This document shows, piece after piece, positions 35,551 through 43,900 of a stretch of DNA of 64,000 bases. The position numbers were made by a program, and so were the translations under genes. The notes below the pieces were generated by a model, which was given only the letters and a program-made list of their open reading frames with translations, ran no database searches and was not told where the DNA came from. Source of the stretch: an uncultured bacterium (lineage in GTDB: Bacteria; Verrucomicrobiota; Lentisphaeria; Oligosphaerales; Oligosphaeraceae). Where the stretch lies: contig CACYQT010000010.1 in NCBI GenBank assembly GCA_902776645.1, forward strand, positions 1-64,000, in the 5' to 3' direction. The stretch's first letter is position 1; every line of letters begins with the position of its first letter.

Positions 35551-36773
35551 AAAACTCACCGATCTATTCCATTCTGTACGTTTTCGTCCTCTGCGCCATC
35601 GCGGCCACGCTGCTGACGTTCCCGCCGCTCATGTGGGAAGGCCGAATGGCGGCCAATGAGAAATTCAACCGCATCCGCGCCATCATGGACGCGTCCGGCC
35701 TGCTCGTCTCCGGCGAATCGCAGAAAGTCGTGACGGAGAAGTTCGGCAAGATGGTCACCGAGAAGAAGGTCGGCGATCTGGAGATGCTGGAGGCCCGAGA
35801 TGAAGCGGGCGAACTCGTCGCCATCCTGTTCGAAATCGAAGGCCACGGCCATGAAGGCCCCTTCAAAGGCATTCTCGCCGTCACGCCGGACAAGCAGCGC
35901 ATCAAGGCGTTGCGCGTCTATGACCATCAGGAGACGCCCGGCCTCGGCGGCATGATGTCCGATCCGAAATGGGCCAGCCAGTTCAACAACCTGCCGATGA
36001 TCGTGGACGGCCAGCCCGGAATCGTCATCGATTCGACCGTTGACGCGCCGAACGCCGTCGACGCCATCACGGGTGCTTCCACGACGACGCACTCCCTCGA
36101 ACAGGCCATCAACGCCCAGATCCACTCCCTGCTGGCAGGCGGTATCAAACTCGTCCCACTGGATCTCGGCCTCACGCCTGACGCCGTCACGCGCGCCACG
36201 CCCGGTTATCCGAAAGGCTTCAAGCCGCCGCCGAACTACCGCGAAATCGAAAAACGGCCTGACTTCATGGTGCCCGCCGATCTCGTCAATCTCGCCCTCA
36301 ACAAGCCTGTTACGTCCAATCTCGGCGATGAAGAGCCCATGCGCGGAACCGTCTCGCAAGTCACCGACGGCAACAAGAAGAGCAACGAAGAAGACTACGT
36401 CGAAATGTTCCCCGGCGAGCCGCAATGGGTGCAGATCGATCTCGGCGAAATTCATGAAATCTACTGCGTCGTCGTTTGGCATTACTACAAGAACGCCGTC
36501 GTCTATCGCGACGTCATCGTCCAGATCGCCGACGACGCGGAAATGAAGGAAAACTGCCGCACGATTTTCAACAACGACTACGACAACAGCGCAGGCCTCG
36601 GCGAAGGAAAGGATCCAACCTATCAGGCCGGCTGGTGGGGCGAACTGGTTGACGCCCAGAAGGCGGACGGACAGCATGAAGGCACCAAGGCCCGCTACGT
36701 CCGCGTCTACACGAACGGCGGTGAAGCCGAAGAAGACACGCGCTTCGTGGAAATCGCCGTCTACGGAAGATAA
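35547..36773 (+). CDS. nqrC: NqrC-like FMN subunit fused to a C-terminal discoidin (F5/8 type C)-like domain
   Basis: A 408-residue protein. Residues 1-28 are the membrane anchor and 30-200 the periplasmic FMN-binding domain of NqrC/RnfG. The ApbE flavinylation consensus Dxx(S/T)GA(T/S) is present as D172-AITGA-S178, with Ser as acceptor. HQETPGLGGMM (127-137) is a typical NqrC segment. After a Pro-rich linker, residues 247-408 look like a galactose-binding/discoidin jelly roll: LALNKPVTSN, VTDGNK, WVQIDLGEIHEIYCVVVWHYY, KARYVRVYTNG. Ordinary NqrC ends at about 260. The extra domain would sit on the outer face of the membrane. The gene overlaps nqrB (ATGA) and is followed by a strong terminator. 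Confidence 0.85.
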   Translation: MKNSPIYSILYVFVLCAIAATLLTFPPLMWEGRMAANEKFNRIRAIMDASGLLVSGESQKVVTEKFGKMVTEKKVGDLEMLEARDEAGELVAILFEIEGHGHEGPFKGILAVTPDKQRIKALRVYDHQETPGLGGMMSDPKWASQFNNLPMIVDGQPGIVIDSTVDAPNAVDAITGASTTTHSLEQAINAQIHSLLAGGIKLVPLDLGLTPDAVTRATPGYPKGFKPPPNYREIEKRPDFMVPADLVNLALNKPVTSNLGDEEPMRGTVSQVTDGNKKSNEEDYVEMFPGEPQWVQIDLGEIHEIYCVVVWHYYKNAVVYRDVIVQIADDAEMKENCRTIFNNDYDNSAGLGEGKDPTYQAGWWGELVDAQKADGQHEGTKARYVRVYTNGGEAEEDTRFVEIAVYGR

Positions 36774-36806
36774 ATCGGACGCCGCGTTTCTGAGCAATTG
36801 TAATAA

Positions 36807-36857
36807 AAGGGCTGTTGCAAGACCTTAAAAGGCAAGCAACAGCCCTTGTTTTTTTTG
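36807..36857 (+). terminator. rho-independent terminator of the nqr operon
   Basis: A perfect 12-bp stem, AAGGGCTGTTGC (36807-36818) with GCAACAGCCCTT (36836-36847), followed by a run of T (36849-36857). Confidence 0.9.
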
Positions 36858-36929
36858 TCAGCCTTGAAACAGGATGCTCCTGTCGTATGTATTATCCGAT
36901 CAGATGATCGCGATGTGGCAATCATCCTG

Positions 36930-36960
36930 CTTTAAGCTTTCAGCTTTCAGCTTTCAGCTA
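36930..36960. repeat. TTTCAGC heptamer array
   Basis: About four copies of CTTTCAG/TTTAAGC end inside the last codons of the EamA gene. The same units recur at 60917-60952. Confidence 0.6.
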
Positions 36961-37868
36961 TCGCCTCCCGTCGCCTCGCGAGGAGAGGCGGAAGGCACTT
37001 GCGACAGCATGATCGCGATAAACATCAAGGCGCAGCCGCACAATTCGCGTGCTGTGAGCTTCTGGTGGAGCAGCAACCAGCCGCCGATGGCGGCGAACGT
37101 CGATTCAAGGCTCATGATCAAAGAAGCGATCGTCGGATTGAAATTCTTCTGGCCGACCATCTGCAATGTATAGGCGACGCCCGACGACATGATGCCCGCG
37201 TAGAGGATGGGAATGAGCGCCTCGTTGATCTGCGACAGCTTCGGCATCTCCTCCAGAAAAAACATGCCGATTAGGCTGAGGATTCCCGCGACAAAGAATT
37301 GAATGCAGGCTAAGCGGACGCAGTCGCATTTCGGCGCAAAATGGTCGATGAAAAGGATTTGGAACGTAAAAAGGAACGCGCAGGCGATGACGAACAAGTC
37401 TCCTTTGGCGATGCTGAAGCTTTCATTCATGCACAGCAGATAAAGCCCCGCCACGGCGATGACGATGCTGATCCAGACGAAAAACGAACAGCGTTTTTTC
37501 AGGAAGATGCCGAAGATCGGCACGAGAATGATGTAGCAGGCCGTGATGAAACCGGCCTTGCCGACGGTCGTGTATTTGATGCCGATCTGCTGCATGGCGC
37601 TGGCCGTCCCGAGCGCGACACCGCAGCATAATCCGCCGATCAGCAAGTCTTTTCGGCGGTATGATTTTTCGATCTCCTTGTCCTTCTGGGTTTTAAGTTT
37701 ATCAAGAAACAGGATGACGGGAATAAGGACCAGTCCGCCGAGAATGGAACGGAGCATGTTGAAGGCGAGCGGTTCGATGGAATCCATGGCGGCGCTCTGG
37801 GCGCAGAACGCAAAGCCCCAGATGATGGCCGTCAGGAAAAGCATGACGATGTTTTTCGTGTGTTTCAT
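36954..37868 (-). CDS. EamA/DMT-family transporter
   Basis: A 304-residue protein with ten membrane helices in two EamA repeats. The first starts with MLFLTAIIWGFAFCAQSAAM and the second ends with TFAAIGGWLLLHQKLTARE, both characteristic. Members export metabolites, amino acids or drugs. The last residues (PSASPREATGGDS) read into the repeat-like spacer, so the true end of the homologous part is about residue 290. It is divergent from the sialate esterase at 37962. Substrate unknown. Confidence 0.85.
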   Translation of the reverse strand: MKHTKNIVMLFLTAIIWGFAFCAQSAAMDSIEPLAFNMLRSILGGLVLIPVILFLDKLKTQKDKEIEKSYRRKDLLIGGLCCGVALGTASAMQQIGIKYTTVGKAGFITACYIILVPIFGIFLKKRCSFFVWISIVIAVAGLYLLCMNESFSIAKGDLFVIACAFLFTFQILFIDHFAPKCDCVRLACIQFFVAGILSLIGMFFLEEMPKLSQINEALIPILYAGIMSSGVAYTLQMVGQKNFNPTIASLIMSLESTFAAIGGWLLLHQKLTARELCGCALMFIAIMLSQVPSASPREATGGDS

Positions 37869-37878
37869 GGAAAAATAT

Positions 37879-37908
37879 TTGGTATGCGGACTGAATTGAT
37901 GCTATAAT
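37879..37908 (+). promoter_or_regulatory. promoter of the sialate esterase gene
   Basis: TTGGTA (37879-37884), an 18-base spacer, TATAAT (37903-37908), with an overlapping TATAAT-like copy just after. It lies 54 bases upstream of the ATG. Confidence 0.55.
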
Positions 37909-37961
37909 ATAATATTGAAAACAACTTTTTGGAATCCTGACAACAAGAAAGGCGTTAGACG

Positions 37962-39905
37962 ATGAAAGTATTGAACACGATTCTACTGGGGCTTGCGGCG
38001 ACGGTGGCGATTCCGTGCATGGGCGATGTGGCGGTGCCGCCGATTTTCGCGGACAACATGCTGCTGCAACGCGACCATGACGTTCCCATATACGGCACGG
38101 CGAGCCCGGGCGAACTTGTCACGGTGGAATTCGCCGGCCAGAAAATTGACGCGACGGCGGACGCCAATGGCGAGTGGACGGCGACGCTCAAGCCGATGAC
38201 CGCCTCCGCCGAGCCGCGAGAGATGGTCATCACCGGTCTGAACAAACTGGTATTGAAGAACATACTGGTCGGCGACGTCTGGCTGGCGTCCGGTCAGTCC
38301 AACATGGAACTGCGGCTTCCCGAAGCCGTGAACGCACGGGAGGAAATCGCCAAGGCGGATTATCCGACGATGCGCTTTTTCACCGTCGCGCACGCCCTGT
38401 CGTCGGTCCCGCAGACGGAAGGCGTCGGCCAATGGCTGCTCTGCACGCCGCACAACGCGCCGAAATTCTCGGCGGCGGCATATTTCTTCGCACGGGAGAT
38501 CATCGAACGCTACAAAGTACCGATCGCCATCATCAGCTGCGGCGTCGGTTCCGCAGGCTGCGAATGCTACGTTCCGGAAGAAGTCCTGCGGTCGGATCCG
38601 CGTTTGCCGCAGCCGCTGAAGGATTTGAAACCGGAGGAATTCACGGATTGGGCGACGTATGACAAAGTCCGCATGCAGGTCTATCACGACGGCATCTACA
38701 AAGATCCTGGCATCAAACCGGAATGCCTCGAATGGGCCAAACCAGACTATGACGATTCCGACTGGCCGTCCATGGCGGTCCCGTCGTCCATCAAGCAGAA
38801 AGGCGTGAACATCGACGGCTCCGTTTGGTTCCGCTCGACGGTCGAAGTTCCTGCGGATTGGGACTTTGCGCATCCGTCGATGCTGGCGTTGAGCTTCGTG
38901 CAGCACAACAGCGTCGCCTACGTCAACGGTATTGAAATCGGCCGCAAGCAGAACGACGGCCGCGAATGGGTTGGTCACAACTATCCGTTCTCCAGCAAGA
39001 TGCTGCATGCGGGAAAGAACACGATCGCCGTCCGCATCACAGTGGAGATCGGCCATGGCGGCTTCTATCCGCCCTACCCGCGGCCGCTGACGCTCCAGCA
39101 AGGCAATAAGAGCATACGGCTTGCGACATCATGGAAATACAAGGTTGAGGCAGGCCGCGAGCCCCAACAATTGTCCCGCAACCTGCCGAGCGGCTACCGC
39201 CTGCCGTTCGTGCTGTTCAACGCGATGGTCCATCCCTATGTGCGGACACCGATCAAAGGCTTCCTCTGGTATCAGGGCGAATCGAATTCGGGCAACGCGC
39301 CGCAGCATGACATCCTCTTCCCCGCGCTCATCACGTCGTGGCGGAAATACTGGAAGGACGATTCGCTGCCGTTCTATTTCGTGCAGCTGCCGAACTACAT
39401 GGCGCGCAGCAACGATCCGAACGTGGGCGGCGGCTGGGCGTTCTTCCGCGAATCGCAGGCGAAGGCGCTGTCGCTGCCGCATACGGGCATGGCGGTCACC
39501 ATCGACATCGGCGAAGAGGCGAACGTTCATCCGCACAACAAGCAGGACGTCGGCCGCCGTCTGGCCCGCTGGGCCGGCCATGACTGCTATGGCGACACAT
39601 CGTTGGAAGTCTGCGGGCCGCTCTTCAAATCCGCGACGGTTGAAGGCGACAAGATCCGCGTCAAATTCGATTATGTCTATGGCGGCCTGCAGTTCAAAGA
39701 CGGCAAGCAGGCAGGCTTCGCCATCGCGGGAGCGGATAAGAAGTTCGTGTGGTGCGATGCGTCGATCGACGGCGACAGCGTGGTCGTGTCATCGCCGCAA
39801 GTTCCTCAGCCGCAGTATGTCCGCTATGCGTGGGGGATGAATCCGCCTGTCAGTTTGGTCAATGCGGCGGGCCTGCCAGCCGCGCCGTTTAGAACGGACA
39901 AATAA
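37962..39905 (+). CDS. sialate O-acetylesterase family protein with inserted beta-galactosidase-like jelly roll
   Basis: A 647-residue secreted SGNH esterase with a signal peptide (about 1-21). The nucleophile S113 lies in LASGQSNMEL, block III is FLWYQGESNSGN, and the catalytic Asp-His is in ANVHPHNKQDVG. Between them (about 240-385) is a jelly-roll insertion like the sugar-binding domain of beta-galactosidases (VWFRSTVEVPADW, then FVQHNSVAYVNGIEIGR), the standard layout of long bacterial sialate esterases. It removes acetyl groups from sialic acids or plant polysaccharides. It is a single-gene unit with its own promoter. Confidence 0.93.
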   Translation: MKVLNTILLGLAATVAIPCMGDVAVPPIFADNMLLQRDHDVPIYGTASPGELVTVEFAGQKIDATADANGEWTATLKPMTASAEPREMVITGLNKLVLKNILVGDVWLASGQSNMELRLPEAVNAREEIAKADYPTMRFFTVAHALSSVPQTEGVGQWLLCTPHNAPKFSAAAYFFAREIIERYKVPIAIISCGVGSAGCECYVPEEVLRSDPRLPQPLKDLKPEEFTDWATYDKVRMQVYHDGIYKDPGIKPECLEWAKPDYDDSDWPSMAVPSSIKQKGVNIDGSVWFRSTVEVPADWDFAHPSMLALSFVQHNSVAYVNGIEIGRKQNDGREWVGHNYPFSSKMLHAGKNTIAVRITVEIGHGGFYPPYPRPLTLQQGNKSIRLATSWKYKVEAGREPQQLSRNLPSGYRLPFVLFNAMVHPYVRTPIKGFLWYQGESNSGNAPQHDILFPALITSWRKYWKDDSLPFYFVQLPNYMARSNDPNVGGGWAFFRESQAKALSLPHTGMAVTIDIGEEANVHPHNKQDVGRRLARWAGHDCYGDTSLEVCGPLFKSATVEGDKIRVKFDYVYGGLQFKDGKQAGFAIAGADKKFVWCDASIDGDSVVVSSPQVPQPQYVRYAWGMNPPVSLVNAAGLPAAPFRTDK

Positions 39906-39916
39906 CTCTTAAAAAA

Positions 39917-39962
39917 GCTTCTAGAACTTCTAGAAAATCTAGAGCTTCTAGAAAATCTAGAA
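39917..39962. repeat. CTAG-rich tandem repeat (CTTCTAGAA type)
   Basis: Five irregular CTAGA-containing units fill the gap between the esterase and the SDR gene. Confidence 0.6.
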
Positions 39963-39976
39963 AAAAAGGAATAATC

Positions 39977-40741
39977 ATGGGCTCATTAAAAGGCAAACGT
40001 GCATTGGTCACAGGCGGCGGACAAGGCCTCGGCGAGGCGATCACCCGCGAACTGATCCGTCAGGGCTGTGACGTCGCGATCCACTATTTCACCAGCAAAG
40101 ACGGCGCGGAAGCGCTCGTCAAAGAAGCCCAGGCGGCCGGCCAACGGGCCGCCGCCTTCCAGGCCGATCTCACGAAAGAAGACGACGCCGTCAAGATGGT
40201 CCATGACGCCGCCGCGTTTCTCGGCGGCCTGGACGTGCTCATCAACAATACGGGCGATCTCGTCAAACGCGTCTGGCTGCAGGACATCACCAGCGAATTT
40301 TGGGACAAAGTCATGTCCGTCAACCTGAAAAGCATGATGATCGTCACGCGGATGGCCGTCCCGTATCTTGCGAAAAACACAGGTGGAAGTAGCATCGTCA
40401 ATCTCGCGTCGCTGGCTGGCCGCAAAGGCGGCCACGCGGGATCGTTGGTGTATGGCACGAGCAAAGGCGCCGTCATCACATGGACGCGCGCCCTTTCCGG
40501 CGAACTCGCCGACCGCAAGATCCGCGTCAACTGCGTCGCGCCAGGCCTGATGCTCGGCACGCGTTTCCACAACACCCACACGACGGCGGAATCCGCCGCC
40601 CTCACCGTCTCGCAGATTCCGCTTGGCCGCGCGGGCAATGCCGAAGACGTCGCCCGCCCTGTCGCGTTTCTCGCCTCCGAATACGACGGCTTCATCACGG
40701 GAGCCACGCTGGACATCAACGGCGGCGTGTATTGCGCATAA
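39977..40741 (+). CDS. short-chain dehydrogenase/reductase (FabG-like SDR)
   Basis: A 254-residue classical SDR. The Rossmann motif is TGGGQGLG (about 13-20), the NNTG variant of NNAG follows in VLINNTGDLVKR, the catalytic Ser lies in NLASLAGRKG, and the YxxxK is YGTSKGA. The C-terminal INGGVY closes the fold. It reduces or oxidises a sugar, polyol or acyl intermediate with NAD(P)H. The FabG label reflects general similarity; there are no fatty-acid genes nearby and carbohydrate enzymes surround it. It has a clear AAAGGA site. Confidence 0.9.
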   Translation: MGSLKGKRALVTGGGQGLGEAITRELIRQGCDVAIHYFTSKDGAEALVKEAQAAGQRAAAFQADLTKEDDAVKMVHDAAAFLGGLDVLINNTGDLVKRVWLQDITSEFWDKVMSVNLKSMMIVTRMAVPYLAKNTGGSSIVNLASLAGRKGGHAGSLVYGTSKGAVITWTRALSGELADRKIRVNCVAPGLMLGTRFHNTHTTAESAALTVSQIPLGRAGNAEDVARPVAFLASEYDGFITGATLDINGGVYCA

Positions 40742-40900
40742 GAGCTAAAAGCTTAAAGCTTAAAGCTTAAAGCAAATACTGTAGGCTTCTAGTTTTCTAG
40801 GCTTCTAGCATTCTAGGCTTCTAGGCTTCTAGCCTCCTAGCCTCCTAGCCTTCTAGACTCCTAGCCTTCTAGCCTCCTAGCCTTCTAGCCTCCTATCATT
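40742..40900. repeat. compound tandem repeat: TTAAAGC units then 8-bp CTAG units
   Basis: Three to four TTAAAGC units (40748-40773) precede about fourteen 8-bp units of the form YTCYTAGS (40782-40896). The array ends 18 bases upstream of the GH13 start. Each unit contains CTAG, a tetramer many bacteria avoid. Confidence 0.75.
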
Positions 40901-40914
40901 CTGGATTCATCACC

Positions 40915-43900
40915 ATGCACAAAGCCATTCTCGCCATTCTGTTGCCGCTGTTTGCCGTTGCGCAAGCCCTTCCATTGCAAAAGACGGATGATGCTATCAT
41001 TTTCGGCGACAAAGACTTGCAAGTCGCCTTTTCGCCGCAGGACGGATCCATCCGGAAACTGGAACACAACGGCATCATGGTCGCCGTCGCGCAGCCCAAC
41101 GCCCTGTGGATGAACATCAAAGGAGAAGACGGCGCATGGTTGCCGGAAGATTCTCCATGGAAGTTGCAGGACGCCGTCCAGACGGCGGACGACACGTTGC
41201 GGCTGGATGTCGTGAACGGCAATTGGTCCGTCCATGTCTTCACGCAGCTTTTTCCGGAAAAAGGACAGCTAAGACGTTGGTTTGAAATCGCCTGGACAGG
41301 CGACAAGCCGTCGAAAATTCGCCATTTCCAGCAGCGGTGGTTCCGCATTCCCATGGCCGTAGGCATGTTCTACGAACTGCCAGCCAATCGCACAACGCGC
41401 GAAAGAATCGGATACGACGATCTGAAAGACCATGCCGTCCATCGTGCGGGAAAAGGCTCGCGGGCCTGTATTTTCCAACTGGCCGCCAAACGTTCGTTCC
41501 TCTTCCTAACCAACGAATTGGCAACAGGCTTTGACAACACGAACACGACGCTTGAAAACCGTGACGAGGCCGTTGACGCCTCTCTCTTCGCGGACATCCA
41601 AGGCCATACGCAACCGAATGTCTACCAGACACTTGGCGAATATTGGCTCTGGTTGCAGGACAACGACGCGGAGACCGCCTTGACGCGTATCCACGAATGG
41701 CATCACGACCGCGGCCTCGTCCCGCCGGCGGACCGTCCGGACTGGGTTCGCCGCGCCACGCTATACTCCTTCCATCCGAAAGGCTCCATCGGCAGCCTAT
41801 GGTCCGATTGGGGCGGCTTCGAACCGAGCATCAAGCAGTTGGATCGTATCGCCGAACTCGGCTGCAATGCCATCTGGCTGTTGCCATTGGAAGATCTAAG
41901 CCCCTACTGGCCACGGGATTACTATAAATTCCAAGACGGCCTCGGCACACCTGAACAATACAAACAGCTTGTCGATCGCGCACACGAACTCGGCATGCAT
42001 GTCTGGCAGGACATCGTCCCGCACGGCGGCTCCAACACCTACCAGCGGGCCAAAGATCATCCGGAATGGCTTGTCCAGCAGGAAGATGGCTCCACGCTCA
42101 ATTATTGGTGCTTCGATTTCAACTGGCCAAGCTGGATCGACTACATGAAAGACGTCGCGCGGCACTACGTCAAGACCTACGGCATCGACGGCTACCGCAT
42201 CGATGCCTGTGGCGGCAGCAAGATTCCGAACTGGAATCCCGATATCCCCTATTCCCGTGCCAGCCAGTCGCTTACACCAGGAGGCATTAATATGCAAAAG
42301 GCCATTCGAGACGGCTCGCGCGAATTCAATCCTGCCGCCGCGACGCTCGCCGAAACAGGCGCCAACGTCTTCGGCGCCATCAGCGACTGCCTCTATGATT
42401 TCACGTTCTGCTACGACATGATGCAGGGCCTTCGCAAACGCGATCCGCAAACGTTCGTAAAGGACCTGCGCCGCTGGCTCCACGAACAGCAATGCACGGA
42501 TCTGCCCGGCCAGATCCGTCTCCGCCACATTGAAAGCCATGATTCCCTCCGCGCGGAATACTGGTATGACCGCGGCATGCGCCGCGCCATGGCCATATCC
42601 GCCTGGATACCAGGCATTCCTATGGTCTATCAGGACATGGAGGATGGTCACGGCTACTCTATCCGCCAAATCCTGAAAATCCGCAACTCGCTCGTCGAAA
42701 TGGGCGACGGCGACGCGGATTATCTTTCTGTGAGTGCTCCCGGTGACATATTTGCTGTTTTACGCACCGCCAACCAGACAGATAATCCGCCTGCTCAATA
42801 CGCATGGGATAAAGGTGCGGGGCCGCGTGCATCCATCGCCGTCGTCGGCCTTTCACCCTATTACACTGGCATCGACGGCGCCATCAGCATTCCTCTTTCC
42901 AAACTTCCCGAACCGTTCCGCAAGACAACGCAAGTCTTTGATATCCTTAATGGAATAACTGTCAAAGCCGTCACAAAAGGGACCTATTTATGTCTTCCTG
43001 TCCCGGAATCCGGCATGGCCGTCTATCGTTTCGGCATGGCCGTCTATCGTTTCGGCGGATTGCCCGAGAAACTGACGCCTGTCCCGAAATCATTTATCGA
43101 ATTCCATGGGACTCAGCAACTTGCATTCAAAGCATTCGCCATTGGAGACAATGGTGAACGCACGCCACTGCCGGATTTCACGCAATTTGATTCCCGTACG
43201 ACAAATATTGGGAAAGGATTGCTTCTGCGTTTAGATATTCCAGAAGGGACACCATGCGATTGGGCTGCTTCCGCCGCCAACGGCGTCTGGTTCGACCGCT
43301 TCCGCACACGCCATCCAAATTGCAATGGCGTCGTCCGCAACATCTATTACATGGCGCAGGGCGGCAACGTCCTTTGGAATTCGCTTTTCTGGCCGTTCGG
43401 ACTCTCTCCGCACGATGCCAATATCACATTCGCCACGCAAGACGGCTCCGTCTCCCTTCTCTTCAATCCGCAGGCCCTTCCCGCCGCTGTTTTCATTTTG
43501 GATCGTGTTGGAGACGAACACGTTCCACATGTCTTCATCGCGGAAATGCTGGATGCCGTGCCTGAATTCGGCGCCTGTCCGTTTACGTTTGAATTGAAAT
43601 CATCTTCCTTCAGCCACAAAGCGCAACTTGACAAGTCATTGAAATCCATGCCCGGGCAATATATCTACACGGCAGGATTGAATCGATTCCGTATTGGTCG
43701 CAATGGCAACCTTCTCGAATGGAGAACAGTCAAAGGGCGCTGGAGTGAAACGATAACATATAATCTCATCTCGGAGACAAGCCTCTATACGGACGCAGGC
43801 TTTGGCGAAGACCGTCTCCGCTATTCCGCCAATGACGCCGCCGAGCCGTTCTCCCGCATCACACGTATGGAAGACGGCACCATCCGCCTGCAATTCCTCG

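Noticed and set aside
32945-36773. RNF complex instead of NQR
   Set aside because: A true NqrF (2Fe-2S plus FAD/NADH) follows NqrE, and no RnfB or RnfC is present.
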